64,000 nucleotides of DNA from Rhodococcus sp. SGAir0479 (GCF_005484805.1 NZ_CP039432.1:2976001-3040000), one strand, 5' to 3'; positions 1 to 21,921 are shown, counted from the stretch's first letter. Numbers and translations are program-made. The notes: generated from the sequence alone by a model not told the origin.

Positions 1-10941
<10,941 letters not shown>

Positions 10942-11316
10942 ACCCTGAGCCTTTCTTCCACCGTCACACGCCCCCGCGCACGAATCGACCGGGTCGACCG
11001 TGGCGGACACCGAGCACTCACTGTCCAGCCGAGCCCTACACAGGACCGGAAGGCCTGCCGGACAGGCCCGCACTCGGGTGTATATCTGCTGTTAGGACGT
11101 ATTTCGTTACAGCAAAGAAACCCGGCCGTCGCCGGTCACCGAGCCGAGGGAGAGACGGTCAACCACACGAACCGTGATCGAACGCACCCGCCGTGCCCCG
11201 GTCGTTCCCGAGGGGGGTCATGTGCGGCTGGCGATCACCGGAATTCCTGGGTTGAACACCCGCAACAATCTACAGGGTCGGCCCGTCAGAACCCATTTTC
11301 CTCGGCACCCATCGAC
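10942..11316. other. Intergenic region upstream of the NRPS gene
   Basis: These 375 bp separate the NRPS start from the end of the PPOX-fold gene; both are read on the minus strand, so this should hold the NRPS promoter. I see no convincing gene. It is less G+C-rich around 11080-11125 and holds an imperfect dyad there. I do not see a good IdeR/DmdR iron box, although the NRPS looks siderophore-like. Confidence 0.6.
11088..11113. promoter_or_regulatory. Imperfect dyad, possible operator of the NRPS gene
   Basis: A 26-bp element with perfect 5-bp ends (GCTGT and ACAGC) and partial symmetry inside, in an A+T-rich patch of an otherwise G+C-rich region. It lies about 150 bp upstream of the NRPS start. 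It could be a regulator site or part of the promoter; no regulator gene is adjacent to identify the ligand. Confidence 0.3.
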
Positions 11317-11763
11317 TCACGCGGTGACGTCGAGCGCCGCGATGATCTTGCTGGGTCGAACTCTCACCACGAGCTCGCCGGGCACCCCGTTGCGACGACC
11401 GAACTCCTCGGCCCGCTCGTCGCCCATGTATCGCCGCCCGACCTCGGTAGCGACCCGCACCAGCTCGTCGGGGTCGGTGGACAGGACGGCCTCGCCTTGA
11501 ATCTGCACGAACCCATATGGAGGCTCCTCGAGATCGACACACATCGCGACGCGGCGATCGCGCGCGAGATATCGGCCCTTCGCCGTCGAAGCGCCGGTGT
11601 TGAACACCACCTCGTCCCCCTCGACCACGAACCAGATCGGGGCGACCAGCGGCCGACCGTCACCGGAGAGGTAGCCGAGCTTTCCGGTCCGGGTGCCTCG
11701 GGTGAGGAACTCCCGGACGTCGGGGTCACGCAAACTGTCCCGCAGAATGCTCACGAACCGCAC
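11317..11763 (-). CDS. PPOX-class (F420/FMN split-barrel) oxidoreductase
   Basis: A 148-residue single-domain protein of the pyridoxamine-phosphate-oxidase-like split-barrel fold. The core reads KLGYLSGDGRPLVAPIWFVV, then EVVFNTG and KGRYLARDRRVAMCVDLEEPP, the strand pattern of the FDOR-B/Rv1155-Rv2074 group that binds F420 or FMN. The substrate cannot be read from sequence. It stands alone, 45 bp downstream of the FadR-type gene on the same strand, so co-transcription is possible. Family call is firm; choice of cofactor is inference. Confidence 0.8.
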   Translation of the reverse strand: MRFVSILRDSLRDPDVREFLTRGTRTGKLGYLSGDGRPLVAPIWFVVEGDEVVFNTGASTAKGRYLARDRRVAMCVDLEEPPYGFVQIQGEAVLSTDPDELVRVATEVGRRYMGDERAEEFGRRNGVPGELVVRVRPSKIIAALDVTA

Positions 11764-11808
11764 AGTACGCGGTTTGCCGGAGATTCGCCGGGCACCGATC
11801 AGCGCAGG

Positions 11809-12564
11809 TCAGGAGAGCACTTCGACCAATGTCGTCGCGGAGTCGCCGACCATGTACTTCTCGATCCCGTCCAGGTGCTTGCGCCAGAAGTCCTGGGCCG
11901 CCACGGCGTCGCCGTCGCGGAGGTAGCCGAGGAGCTTGGTGTAGGCGCGATGCGCCGCCCGCGCGGCGGGCTGTTCGTGTTCGTTGCCGTGTGCGGCGAT
12001 GAACAGGGCGTTGTGCGCCTCGATGATGTGGACGAGCATGCCGGCCAGCACCGCGAGCGTCTCGTTGCCCGCGAGGTCCACCAGGCTCTGGTGCAACTGC
12101 ACGTCGTGGTGCGCGAACGCGGCGGCGTCGTCCACCAGTTCGCCGCCCTCGTCGATCAGCGCGGCCAGCTTGTCCAACTGCTCGCCGTGCCCGTCGCCGG
12201 CGAGGACGCCGACCGCGGACACCTCGAGCGCGGCGCGCGCACGGTAGACGTCGACCAGCGGCGTCCCCTTGTACTGCAGGAGCAGGCCCGTGTAGCGAGC
12301 CGCGACGGATGCGTCCGGAGCCATCACGCGGGCTCCGCCGCGCGCGCCCCGCAGCACCGTGATGATCGATTCGGACTCGAGGATCCGGAACGCCTCCCGG
12401 AGCGTGGGGCGCGACACCCCGAACTGCTCCATCAGGACGGACTCGTTGGGCAGCGGATCGCCCGCACCGAGTTCACCGGTGATGATCCGCCGGCGCAGAT
12501 TCGCGGCCACGAGCTCACCCGCCTTGGGCACCCGCACCACAGTCGACTTCGACCCGACCGCCAC
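11809..12564 (-). CDS. GntR-family regulator, FadR subfamily
   Basis: DNA-binding repressor of 251 residues. An N-terminal winged helix (GELGAGDPLPNESVLMEQFG, then VSRPTLREAFRILE, residues 25-65) is followed by an all-helical FCD ligand domain with the metal/ligand residues D and H in the FAHHDVQLHQSL stretch. GTG start at 12564 is supported by GAGGAG 9 bases upstream. It lies 160 bp downstream of the acetoacetyl-CoA synthetase gene on the same strand, so it may respond to an organic acid, but neither target nor ligand can be read from sequence. Confidence 0.88.
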   Translation of the reverse strand: MAVGSKSTVVRVPKAGELVAANLRRRIITGELGAGDPLPNESVLMEQFGVSRPTLREAFRILESESIITVLRGARGGARVMAPDASVAARYTGLLLQYKGTPLVDVYRARAALEVSAVGVLAGDGHGEQLDKLAALIDEGGELVDDAAAFAHHDVQLHQSLVDLAGNETLAVLAGMLVHIIEAHNALFIAAHGNEHEQPAARAAHRAYTKLLGYLRDGDAVAAQDFWRKHLDGIEKYMVGDSATTLVEVLS

Positions 12565-12724
12565 GTTGCACTTCTCCTCGGCTCCGGTCCCGACCCACGC
12601 CCGGACTCGACACCAGAAGGGTACAAGGGTTTAGTTGTTTCCTCCCCTTCCGACGGACCAATCCGTCGGTGGCAACCGTCACCCACGAGCGCACCCGAGG
12701 CTACCGACCGGCAGTGAGCAGGCG

Positions 12725-14686
12725 TCAGACCGGACCGAACTTCGCGAACCAGTCGAGCAGCCGCGGGTCGTCCACGGCGCTGCGATCGACGATCCGGGCG
12801 GCGTCCCCGCCCTGGAACAGGCGTTTGATCGGCACCTCGAGCTTCTTGCCGGTCCGGGTGTGCGGGATCGCGGGCGCTGCCACGATGTCGTCGGGCACGT
12901 GCCGCGGGGACGCGTGCGTGCGGATCGCGTCCCGGATCCGGTCGCGCAGCGCGTCGTCGAGCCGGGCGGCGTCGGCGAGGACGACGAACAGTGGCATCCA
13001 GTACCCGCCGTCCGGCCGGTCGACACCGACGATCAACGCCTCGGCGATCTCCGGCAGTCGCTCGACGGCCTGGTAGACGTCGGCGCTGCCCATGCGGATG
13101 CCGTTCCGGTTGAGCGTGGAATCCGATCGTCCGTGCATGACGACGCCGCCGCGTTCGGTGATCGTGATCCAGTCACCGTGCCGCCACACCCCGGGGTAGG
13201 TGTCGAAGTAGGCGTCCCGGTAGCGGGCACCGTCCGGGTCGTTCCAGAACCGGACCGGCATCGACGGCATCGGTCGGGTGATCACCAGCTCGCCCACCTC
13301 GCCGCGGACCGGCCGGCCGGACTCGTCGAACGCCTCGAGCGCGACACCCAGGTACGGCGCGGACAGCTCACCTGCCCACACCGGCACCGTCCGGCTGCCG
13401 CCCACGAATGCCGAGACCACGTCGGTGCCGCCGCTGATCGACGCCACGGCGACGTGGCGGCCGACGTTGTCCGCCAACCACCAGGACAGCGACGCGGGCA
13501 ACGTCGAACCCGTGACGCCCACGGTGCGTAGCGCGCGCAGATCGTGGTCGGCGGCGGGGACGGCACCCGCCTTCTCGCACGCCATGACGTATCCGGGGCT
13601 GGTGCCCAGCACCGTGACCCCCAGCCGGGCCGCCATCTCCCACAGCCGATCCTGAGCGGGGTGCGCGGGACTGCCGTCGCAACAGACGACGGTCGCCCCC
13701 ACCAGCAGACCGGCGACCTGGAAGTTCCACATCATCCAGCTCGGGCTCGTGTACCAGAAGAAGGTGTCGTCCGAACCCAGGTCCATGTGCAGGGCAACGG
13801 CTTTGAGGTGTTCGAGGACGACGCCGCCGTGTCCGTGCACGATGCCCTTGGGCAACCCGGTGGTGCCGGACGAGAACACCACCCACAGCGGGTGATCGAA
13901 CGGCACGGGCACCGGTTCGAGCGGGGCCTCGACTGCGGTCGCGTCCGGCCACAGCACCGCGTCGTCCACGGACGAGGTTCCCAGGCGCGGGACCACCACG
14001 GTGGCCGCGAGGGACGGCATGCCGGCGCGCAGGTGCGCGATCTCGGCGTCGCGGCGGTGCTCGCGGCCCGCGAAGCGGTACCCGTCGGCCGCCACCAGGA
14101 CGGTGGGCTCGAGTTGTCCCAGTCGGTCGAGCGCGGCCGGCGCGGAGTAGTCCTGGCCGCATGCCGCCCACACCGCGCCGACGCTCGCGGTGCCGAGGAA
14201 CGCGACGATCGCCTCCGGGACGTTCGGCAGGTAACCGACGACGCGATCGCCCTGCCGTACCCCGAGCGAGCGCAGCGTGGACGCGAACGCCCCGACCTGC
14301 CGGAGCAGGTCGGCCCATTCGATCGACTCGCGGTCGCCGCCCTCGCTCTCGTACACGATCGCGGGGCGATCGGCGCGGGCGCTGCGGGCGATCTGGTCGA
14401 CGTAGTTGAGGCGTACCCCCGGGAACCACACCGCTCCCGGCATGGTCTCGGTGGCGAGCGCCGGTGCCGACGGTTCGGTGGACGGCACGTCGAAGTAGTC
14501 CCGGATCGACCGCCAGAAGCCGTCGAGATCGTCGATCGACCACTGCCACAACGCGGGGTAGTCCGGGAGTGCGCGTCCGGTGCGCCGCTCGACCCAGCGG
14601 GCGAAGTCGGTGATCCGGGCCTGCTCGACGTCCGCCGCGGTGGGCTCCCACTGCGGCCGGATCCCGGTCTGCTGTTCGCTCTTCAC
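12725..14686 (-). CDS. aacS: Acetoacetyl-CoA synthetase
   Basis: ATP-dependent ligase that activates acetoacetate to acetoacetyl-CoA; cytosolic, ANL superfamily. At 653 residues it has the usual length. Visible features are the N-terminal ACAS cap (residues 1-100), the P-loop FSSGTTGLPKGIVHGHGG, the family motif SISGGTDVVSAFVGG, the hinge region HGRSDSTLNRNGIRMGSADVY and the catalytic lysine segment HTRTGKKLEVPIKRLFQ. It is the last gene of the leucine operon, starting 4 bp after the CitE-type lyase stop; that lyase releases acetoacetate plus acetyl-CoA, so this enzyme returns the acetoacetate to the CoA pool. M. tuberculosis uses scoA/scoB at the corresponding step. Confidence 0.93.
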   Translation of the reverse strand: MKSEQQTGIRPQWEPTAADVEQARITDFARWVERRTGRALPDYPALWQWSIDDLDGFWRSIRDYFDVPSTEPSAPALATETMPGAVWFPGVRLNYVDQIARSARADRPAIVYESEGGDRESIEWADLLRQVGAFASTLRSLGVRQGDRVVGYLPNVPEAIVAFLGTASVGAVWAACGQDYSAPAALDRLGQLEPTVLVAADGYRFAGREHRRDAEIAHLRAGMPSLAATVVVPRLGTSSVDDAVLWPDATAVEAPLEPVPVPFDHPLWVVFSSGTTGLPKGIVHGHGGVVLEHLKAVALHMDLGSDDTFFWYTSPSWMMWNFQVAGLLVGATVVCCDGSPAHPAQDRLWEMAARLGVTVLGTSPGYVMACEKAGAVPAADHDLRALRTVGVTGSTLPASLSWWLADNVGRHVAVASISGGTDVVSAFVGGSRTVPVWAGELSAPYLGVALEAFDESGRPVRGEVGELVITRPMPSMPVRFWNDPDGARYRDAYFDTYPGVWRHGDWITITERGGVVMHGRSDSTLNRNGIRMGSADVYQAVERLPEIAEALIVGVDRPDGGYWMPLFVVLADAARLDDALRDRIRDAIRTHASPRHVPDDIVAAPAIPHTRTGKKLEVPIKRLFQGGDAARIVDRSAVDDPRLLDWFAKFGPV

Positions 14687-14690
14687 GCGT

Positions 14691-15548
14691 TCACCTCCCT
14701 TCCGGCCGGGCGAGGCCGGCGCGTCGCACGATCTCCTCCGCGTGCCGCAGGACGGGCGCGTCCACCATGCGTCCCTCGAACGCGAAGACCCCCCGTTCCC
14801 GCTCCGCCGCCGCGAGTACCCGCTCGGCCCACCCGGCCTGTTCCGCGGTGGGCGCGTAGGCCCGCCGGATCACGTCGATCTGGCTCGGGTGGATCGCGAC
14901 CTTGGCGTCGAACCCGACGGCCACGGCGTCCTCGCACTCCGCACCGAGCCCGTCGAGGTCGGCGATGTCCAGGAACACCGAGTCGAGTGCGAACCTGCCG
15001 TGCGCCTTGGCGGCCAGCAGCGCGGTGGACCGCACGTGCCGGGCGACGTCGCGGTAGCCGCCGTCCGCGCGGCGACTCGACGCGCCGCCGAGCGCGGCCA
15101 CCAGGTCCTCGGCGCCCCACATCACGCCGACCGTGTTCTCGGCCGTGGCCACCTGACCGACGGCCAGCGCGCCGAGCGGGGATTCGACGAGCGCGATCAC
15201 CGACAGCGGCGCGAGATCGAGGACCTGGTCGACGGATTCGCACTTGGGGAGCATCACGGCCGTGTACGGGGTGCGGTCGAGTGCGGCACAGTCCAGGGCA
15301 TGGTCGTCGGTGCCGTGGGCGTTGACGCGGACCACCGTGCGGTCCGGGTCCAGCGGGACGTCGACCAGCGCGCGGCGTGCGGCCTCCCGATCCGCGGGTG
15401 CCACGCCGTCCTCGAGGTCGAGGATCACGACGTCGGCGACGGCCGCGGCCTTGGCGTACCGCTCCGGCCGGTCGGCCGGGCAGAACAACCACGCCGGTCC
15501 GGGAGCACCTGCGGCCCAGAGGTTCTCGGGGGACGCCGGGCGGCTCAT
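14691..15548 (-). CDS. citE: CitE-type (HpcH/HpaI) acyl-CoA lyase
   Basis: Class II aldolase-like TIM barrel of 285 residues. [33 protein letters not shown] and [12 protein letters not shown] carry the CoA-binding and Mg-binding acidic residues of the CitE-like group. The order fadE19-MaoC-citE equals M. tuberculosis Rv2500c-Rv2498c, where Rv2498c cleaves (R)-HMG-CoA and citramalyl-CoA in leucine and itaconate breakdown. I therefore infer cleavage of HMG-CoA to acetyl-CoA and acetoacetate rather than citrate lyase activity; the alpha and gamma citrate-lyase subunits are absent. ATG overlaps the MaoC stop by 4 bp. Confidence 0.88.
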   Translation of the reverse strand: MSRPASPENLWAAGAPGPAWLFCPADRPERYAKAAAVADVVILDLEDGVAPADREAARRALVDVPLDPDRTVVRVNAHGTDDHALDCAALDRTPYTAVMLPKCESVDQVLDLAPLSVIALVESPLGALAVGQVATAENTVGVMWGAEDLVAALGGASSRRADGGYRDVARHVRSTALLAAKAHGRFALDSVFLDIADLDGLGAECEDAVAVGFDAKVAIHPSQIDVIRRAYAPTAEQAGWAERVLAAAERERGVFAFEGRMVDAPVLRHAEEIVRRAGLARPEGR

Positions 15549-16018
15549 GTCGGCTTCTTCCGGACGAGTGTCTTGCGGGTCGCGGTGGCGACGACGTCGC
15601 CGTGCTGATTGCGGCCGGTGTGCTCGAACGTCACGATGCCCTCCCCCGGCCGGCTACGGGACTCGCGCAGGTCGGTGACGACGGTCTCGGCGTACAGCGT
15701 GTCGCCGTGGAAGAGCGGCTTGGGGAACGCGACGTCCGAGAACCCCAGGTTCGCGACGATCGTGCCCTGGGTCAGCTGCGCGACCGACAGGCCGACGAGC
15801 GTCGACAGCGTGAACATCGAGTTGACCAAACGCTCCCCGAACTGCGTCTCGGCGGCGAAGGCGGCGTCGAGGTGCAGCGCCTGCGTGTTCATCGTGAGCG
15901 TCGTGAACAGGACGTTGTCGGCCTCGGTGACGGTCCGCCCGGGACGGTGTGCGTACACGACGCCCGACTCGAACTCCTCGAACCACAGCCCCCGCTGGAC
16001 GATCTTGCGCGCTGTCAC
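15545..16018 (-). CDS. MaoC-family enoyl-CoA hydratase (methylglutaconyl-CoA type)
   Basis: Hot-dog-fold hydratase of 157 residues. [20 protein letters not shown], then the catalytic-loop region and [20 protein letters not shown] match the Rv2499c type rather than crotonases. In this operon it is the only candidate to hydrate 3-methylglutaconyl-CoA to HMG-CoA, or itaconyl-CoA to citramalyl-CoA. It sits 3 bp after the acyl-CoA dehydrogenase and overlaps citE by 4 bp, so translation is probably coupled. Family is firm; substrate rests on gene order. Confidence 0.85.
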   Translation of the reverse strand: MTARKIVQRGLWFEEFESGVVYAHRPGRTVTEADNVLFTTLTMNTQALHLDAAFAAETQFGERLVNSMFTLSTLVGLSVAQLTQGTIVANLGFSDVAFPKPLFHGDTLYAETVVTDLRESRSRPGEGIVTFEHTGRNQHGDVVATATRKTLVRKKPT

Positions 16019-16021
16019 CGG

Positions 16022-17218
16022 TCAGACCCCCAGTTCCCGTGCGATGAGCATCAACTGGACCTCGGTGGTGCCCTCGCCGATCTCGAGGATCTTGCTGTCG
16101 CGGTAGTGCCGCGCCACCGGGTACTCGTTCATGAAACCGTATCCGCCGAAGATCTGGGTGGCATCGCGGGCATTGTCCATCGCGGCCTCGCTCGCGACGA
16201 GTTTCGCGATGGACGCCTGCTTCTTGAACGGCTTGCCCGACAACATGAGTGCGGCCGCGTCGTAGTACGCGGTGCGCGCGGTGTGGGCCCGCGCCTCCAT
16301 CCGGGCGATCTTGAACTCGATGGCCTGGTTGGCGCCGATCGGCCGTCCGAACGCCTCCCGCTCCTTCGCGTACCGGACGGACTCGTCGACGCAGCCCTGC
16401 GCGGCGCCGACCGACAGGGCCGCGATCGCGATGCGCCCCTCGTCGAGGATGCGCAGGAAGTTCGCGTAACCGCGGCCGCGCTCGCCGAGGAGGTTCTCCT
16501 CGGGGACGCGCACGTCCTGGAACGTCAGCGGATGGGTGTCGGAGGCGTTCCAGCCGACCTTGTCGTACGCCGGTTCGGCGGTGAAGCCGGGTGTGGAGGT
16601 CGGGACCAGAATGGTCGAGATCTCCGGAGCGGAGCCCGCGGAGCGACCATCCCGCGCAGTGCGGCCGTTCTCCTTGGTTCCGGTGACCGCGGTGACGGTG
16701 ACGAGCTTGGTGATGTCGGTGCCGGAGTTGGTGATGAACTGCTTGTTGCCGTTGATGATCCACTGCTCGCCCTCCAGTTTCGCAGTGGTGCGGGTGCCGC
16801 CCGCGTCACTGCCGGCGCCGGGCTCGGTGAGACCGAACGCAGCCAGCGCCTTGCCGCTGGTGAGCTGCGGCAGCCACTCCTGCTTCTGTTCCTCGTTGCC
16901 GAAGCGGTAGACCGGCATCGCGCCGAGCGAGACACCGGCCTCGAGGGTGATCGCGACGGACTGGTCGACCTTGCCGAGTTCCTCGAGCGCCAGGCACAAC
17001 GCGAAGTAGTCGCCGCCCATGCCGCCGTACTCCTCGGGGAACGGCAGACCGAACAGGCCCATGTCGGCCATGCCGTCGACCACCGCGTACGGAAACGTGT
17101 GGTTCGCGTCGTGCTCCGCGGACACCGGGGCCACGACATTTTGCGCGAAGTCCCGAACGGTCTTCGCGAGCTGCTGATACTCGTCGGGCAGCGATCCGGT
17201 GGACAGGTAATCGGTCAT
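16022..17218 (-). CDS. fadE19: Acyl-CoA dehydrogenase, probable isovaleryl-CoA dehydrogenase
   Basis: FAD flavoenzyme oxidising isovaleryl-CoA to 3-methylcrotonyl-CoA. The 398 residues include [19 protein letters not shown] (FAD/substrate site), [19 protein letters not shown] and [10 protein letters not shown]. Its place between accA1 and the MaoC gene equals Rv2500c. Oddity: the loop between TGTKENGR and EISTILVPT holds about a dozen extra residues ([12 protein letters not shown]), and its DNA matches a 25-bp sequence found again upstream of rpsL (24 of 25 bases). The insert is in frame and outside the active-site motifs, so the enzyme is probably intact. ATG overlaps the accA1 stop by 4 bp. 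Confidence 0.9.
   Translation of the reverse strand: MTDYLSTGSLPDEYQQLAKTVRDFAQNVVAPVSAEHDANHTFPYAVVDGMADMGLFGLPFPEEYGGMGGDYFALCLALEELGKVDQSVAITLEAGVSLGAMPVYRFGNEEQKQEWLPQLTSGKALAAFGLTEPGAGSDAGGTRTTAKLEGEQWIINGNKQFITNSGTDITKLVTVTAVTGTKENGRTARDGRSAGSAPEISTILVPTSTPGFTAEPAYDKVGWNASDTHPLTFQDVRVPEENLLGERGRGYANFLRILDEGRIAIAALSVGAAQGCVDESVRYAKEREAFGRPIGANQAIEFKIARMEARAHTARTAYYDAAALMLSGKPFKKQASIAKLVASEAAMDNARDATQIFGGYGFMNEYPVARHYRDSKILEIGEGTTEVQLMLIARELGV
16624..16648. repeat. 25-bp dispersed repeat, intragenic copy
   Basis: Begins CCGGAGCGGAGCC and contains three GGAGC units. A second copy at 59004-59028 differs at one base. This copy lies in frame inside fadE19 and accounts for most of the extra loop of that protein. 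A 24-of-25 match between a coding and a non-coding site 42 kb apart is unlikely by chance even at this base composition, so I read it as a small dispersed element. Confidence 0.6.
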
Positions 17219-19269
17219 GACGCGGCATCCTCCATTGCGGGTTCGGGTGAGCGTTGCGATTCGGCGGCGGGGTCGACCCGCGCGAGCGGTTGGTCGACCT
17301 TGACCTGGTCGCCGACGGCGACGAGAACCTCGACGATGCCGCCGATCGGCGCGGACAGGGTGTGTTCCATCTTCATGGCCTCGACGACCACGACGGCGGT
17401 TCCGGCGGCGACGGTGTCACCGGACGCCGCGGCCACCGCGATGACGGTGCCGGGCATGGGGCTGGTCAGTTCGGCCTCGCCGGCGTGCGCGTCGGCGCCG
17501 CGCACACTCGCCTCGCGCAACTGCGAGACGGTCCACGTGCCGCCGCGGCCACCGGAGAGCCACAGAGACCCGCCGCCGTCAGCGACCCGGTAGCCGAGAC
17601 CGTAGCCGTCGATCACGACCGTCAGCTCGTCACCGTCCGAACGCGCTGTGAGCGTTCGGCTCTCACCGCCCTCGATCTGCGCCGTCGCGGCGGCCGGATG
17701 ACCGGTGATCAGCACGTGCTCCGTCCGGTCACCCGCACGCAGCCGGTACGAGATCGGCCGCGTGCCCCCGACGCGCCAACCGGTGGGTGCGTCCCACGGA
17801 TCGGCGCCGGGCCCGGACCCCGCCGCCCACCGGGCGAGCCAGTGGTACGCGGCCGCGGCGACGAGCACGTCGTCGTCGGCGGCCGGCGGGCGGAAGTCAC
17901 CAAGCCGGCGATCGAGCAGACCGGTGTCGAGGTCGCCGGCGACGACATCCGGGTCGGCCAGCAGGAATCGCAGGAAGTCGACGTTGGTGACGACGCCGGG
18001 TATCGCGGTCTCGGCGAGCGCCCGATCGAGGCGGCGGAGCGCTTCGCCGCGGTCGTCCCCGTGGGCGATCACCTTGGCAAGCATGGGGTCGTAGTCACTG
18101 CCGACGACGGTGCCGTCGTGGAGGCCGGAATCGACCCGCACCCCCACCCCGGTCGGTTCGGTCAGTCCCAGTACCGTGCCGCCGGTGGGCAGGAAGCCGC
18201 GAGCCGGATCCTCGGCGTACACGCGGGCCTCGATCGCATGGCCGGTGAGCTCGACGTCGTCCTGCGTGAAACCGAGCGGCTCCCCCGCCGCGACGCGCAC
18301 CTGCCACTCGACGAGGTCGAGTCCGGTGACCATCTCCGTCACCGGGTGTTCCACCTGCAGGCGGGTGTTCATCTCCATGAAGAAGAACTCGTCGGGCCGG
18401 TCGGCGGACACGATGAACTCCACCGTCCCGGCGCCGGTGTAGTCGACGCTGCGGGCGGTGTCGCACGCGGCGGCACCTATCCGGGCACGGGTCTCGGCGT
18501 CGAGCAACGGCGACGGCGCCTCCTCGATCACCTTCTGGTGCCGCCGCTGCAGGCTGCACTCACGCTCGCCGAGGTGCACGACGTTGCCGTGGCGGTCCGC
18601 AACGACCTGCACCTCGATGTGCCGGGGCCGCAACACGAACCGCTCCAGGAACAGCGTGTCGTCGCCGAACGCCGAAGTCGCCTCCCGGCGCGCGCTGACC
18701 AATGCGGCCGGCAGGTCCGCGGCGTCCTCGACCAGACGCATCCCCTTGCCGCCGCCGCCGGCCGACGGTTTGACCAACACCGGGTAGCCGATGTCGTCGG
18801 CGGCCGCGACCAGCTCGGCGTCCGACAGACCGGGCTTCGCGATGCCCGGCACCACCGGCACGTCGAACGCCGCCACCGCGTTCTTGGCGGTGATCTTGTC
18901 GCCCATCACCTCGATGGCCCGCGCCGAGGGGCCGAGGAACACGATCCCCGCGGCCTCGCACGCCGCCGCGAAGGCGGTGTTCTCGGAGAGGAACCCGTAG
19001 CCGGGGTGGATCGCTTGCGCACCGGTGCGCTTCGCGGCGTCCAGCACCCGGTCGATGTCGAGGTAGCTCTCGCGCGCGGCGGCCGGCCCGATCAGGACCG
19101 ACGTGTCGGCCTCGCGGACGTGCCGGGCCCCCGCGTCCGCCTCGCTGTAGACCGCTACCGAGCGGATCCCCATGCGACGGAGGGTGCGGATCACGCGGAC
19201 CGCGATCTCGCCGCGATTGGCGACGAGGACGGTGTCGAACGTACCGGCGGTGTCGAATTGTGTAGTCAT
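17215..19269 (-). CDS. accA1: Acyl-CoA carboxylase alpha subunit (biotin carboxylase + BCCP), methylcrotonyl-CoA type
   Basis: Carboxylates its own biotin using ATP and bicarbonate for transfer by the beta subunit. It has 684 residues: a biotin-carboxylase N-domain starting [20 protein letters not shown]-grasp [10 protein letters not shown], the catalytic [19 protein letters not shown], a middle linker, and a C-terminal biotinyl domain with [10 protein letters not shown] chose the ATG at 19269 because the carboxylase fold starts about 12 residues later; an open frame continues upstream but overlaps accD1. It lies 8 bp after accD1 and overlaps fadE19 by 4 bp. Gene order fits accA1 (Rv2501c), the 3-methylcrotonyl-CoA carboxylase. 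Confidence 0.92.
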   Translation of the reverse strand: MTTQFDTAGTFDTVLVANRGEIAVRVIRTLRRMGIRSVAVYSEADAGARHVREADTSVLIGPAAARESYLDIDRVLDAAKRTGAQAIHPGYGFLSENTAFAAACEAAGIVFLGPSARAIEVMGDKITAKNAVAAFDVPVVPGIAKPGLSDAELVAAADDIGYPVLVKPSAGGGGKGMRLVEDAADLPAALVSARREATSAFGDDTLFLERFVLRPRHIEVQVVADRHGNVVHLGERECSLQRRHQKVIEEAPSPLLDAETRARIGAAACDTARSVDYTGAGTVEFIVSADRPDEFFFMEMNTRLQVEHPVTEMVTGLDLVEWQVRVAAGEPLGFTQDDVELTGHAIEARVYAEDPARGFLPTGGTVLGLTEPTGVGVRVDSGLHDGTVVGSDYDPMLAKVIAHGDDRGEALRRLDRALAETAIPGVVTNVDFLRFLLADPDVVAGDLDTGLLDRRLGDFRPPAADDDVLVAAAAYHWLARWAAGSGPGADPWDAPTGWRVGGTRPISYRLRAGDRTEHVLITGHPAAATAQIEGGESRTLTARSDGDELTVVIDGYGLGYRVADGGGSLWLSGGRGGTWTVSQLREASVRGADAHAGEAELTSPMPGTVIAVAAASGDTVAAGTAVVVVEAMKMEHTLSAPIGGIVEVLVAVGDQVKVDQPLARVDPAAESQRSPEPAMEDAAS

Positions 19270-19277
19270 GTCTGCCC

Positions 19278-20870
<1,593 letters not shown>

Positions 20871-20909
20871 GGCACCGTCCTTCCGGAGGTTCCCGATACG
20901 CTGATGTGA

Positions 20910-20925
20910 GTTAATCCCGACTAAC
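20910..20925. promoter_or_regulatory. Operator-like palindrome 1 of the TetR/accD1 intergenic region
   Basis: The 16-mer GTTAATCCCGACTAAC is nearly palindromic (GTTA at one end, TAAC at the other). It shares the pattern GTTAATC-N-CG-NN-TAAC with the inverted second copy 25 bp away. It lies 40 bp upstream of the accD1 start, where a repressor would block the leucine operon promoter. Confidence 0.6.
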
Positions 20926-20934
20926 TGAACGTAG

Positions 20935-20950
20935 GTTATCCGTGATTAAC
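20935..20950. promoter_or_regulatory. Operator-like palindrome 2 of the TetR/accD1 intergenic region
   Basis: The 16-mer GTTATCCGTGATTAAC reads GTTAATCACGGATAAC on the other strand and so matches the first copy in inverted orientation. It lies 39 bp upstream of the TetR ATG. Two sites between divergent genes fit joint control of regulator and operon. Confidence 0.6.
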
Positions 20951-20988
20951 TGAGTTGTCCAGATCACATTGCACAGGGAACGTGACCC

Positions 20989-21642
20989 ATGACCGATGTC
21001 GATGCCCGACAGGGCGAACAGCGAGTCGACACCCGCCCCGAGAACCGCCGGAGCCGAGCGAAGGCCGACCGCCGGCGGGAACTGCTGCGCGCAGCCGCGC
21101 GTCTCATCGCCGAGCGCGGGTTCCCCGGAGTGCGGCTCGAGGACCTCGGGGCCGCGGTCGGAATCAGCGGTCCCGCGGTCTACCGGCACTTTCCCAACAA
21201 GGACGCCCTGCTGGTGGAACTGCTCACCGACATCAGCGAGCGACTGCTCGCCGGCGGCGAGGACGTGGTGCGGCGGATCCCCGATCCCGCCGCGGCCCTC
21301 GAGGCGCTGGTCGAGTTCCACCTGGACTTCGCGTTGGGCGAACCGGACCTCATCCGCGTGCAGGACCGCGATCTGCATTCGCTGCCCGACGACGCCCGAC
21401 ACCGTGTCCGGCAGATGCAGCGCCGCTACGTGGAACTGTGGGTGGGCGTGCTCTGCCGGATGGATCCCGGACTGGACGCGTCCCGCGCCCGGATCGCCGC
21501 GCACGCGACGTTCGGCCTCATCAACTCGACTCCGTACAGCGCGGCATCCTCGTCCGCCGAGGGGAGAGCGGACGAGGATCCGACCCGCGCGGTGCTGCGA
21601 CGGATGGCTCTGGCCGCGCTGCCGCCGGGCACGATCGGGTGA
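20989..21642 (+). CDS. TetR-family regulator of the leucine-catabolic operon
   Basis: Repressor of 217 residues. Helix-turn-helix: RRELLRAAARLIAERGFPGV, LEDLGAAVGISGPAVYRHFP (residues 30-75), then a helical ligand domain. It is divergent from accD1 with a 118-bp gap containing two matching palindromes; M. tuberculosis also has a TetR gene (Rv2506) beside this cluster. The likely inducer is a leucine-derived acyl-CoA, which is inference. Its stop codon forms one end of a hairpin shared with the convergent GlsB-type gene. Confidence 0.88.
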   Translation: MTDVDARQGEQRVDTRPENRRSRAKADRRRELLRAAARLIAERGFPGVRLEDLGAAVGISGPAVYRHFPNKDALLVELLTDISERLLAGGEDVVRRIPDPAAALEALVEFHLDFALGEPDLIRVQDRDLHSLPDDARHRVRQMQRRYVELWVGVLCRMDPGLDASRARIAAHATFGLINSTPYSAASSSAEGRADEDPTRAVLRRMALAALPPGTIG

Positions 21643-21660
21643 CCCGATACCGTCGGGTCA
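21640..21660. terminator. Bidirectional hairpin between convergent TetR and GlsB-type genes
   Basis: TGACCCGA, a 5-base loop, then TCGGGTCA: a perfect 8-bp stem. The outer TGA of each arm is the stop codon of one of the two convergent genes, so a single hairpin closes both transcripts. No U-tract, as is common in actinobacteria. Confidence 0.55.
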
Positions 21661-21921
21661 GGTTCGGCGACCGGTGAGCGACGTGTAGGCCAGCGTCAGC
21701 ACCGCGGCCACCACGATGCTGATGATCCACCGCCACCAGTCGATCCCGGGCGTGTCGCCCTTGTCGCTGATCAGACCCCATATCCAGTAGCCGATCAGGG
21801 CGCCGACGATGCCGATGACGACGGTGATGATCCAGCCCATCGCCTGCTTGCCGGGTACCACCAGGCGCGCCAGCACGCCGATGACGGCGCCGAAGATGAT
21901 CGTGCCGATGATCTCGCCCAT
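21658..21921 (-). CDS. GlsB/YeaQ/YmgE-family (transglycosylase-associated) membrane protein
   Basis: Small inner-membrane protein of 87 residues with three hydrophobic segments: residues 1-23 (MGEIIGTIIFGAVIGVLARL), 28-50 (GWIITVVIGIVGALIGYWIW) and 63-80. The glycine-rich first two helices are the family signature. Family members are stress-linked but biochemically undefined. A region of 120 bp with a hairpin separates it from the alcohol dehydrogenase upstream on the same strand. Confidence 0.85.
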   Translation of the reverse strand: MGEIIGTIIFGAVIGVLARLVVPGKQAMGWIITVVIGIVGALIGYWIWGLISDKGDTPGIDWWRWIISIVVAAVLTLAYTSLTGRRT

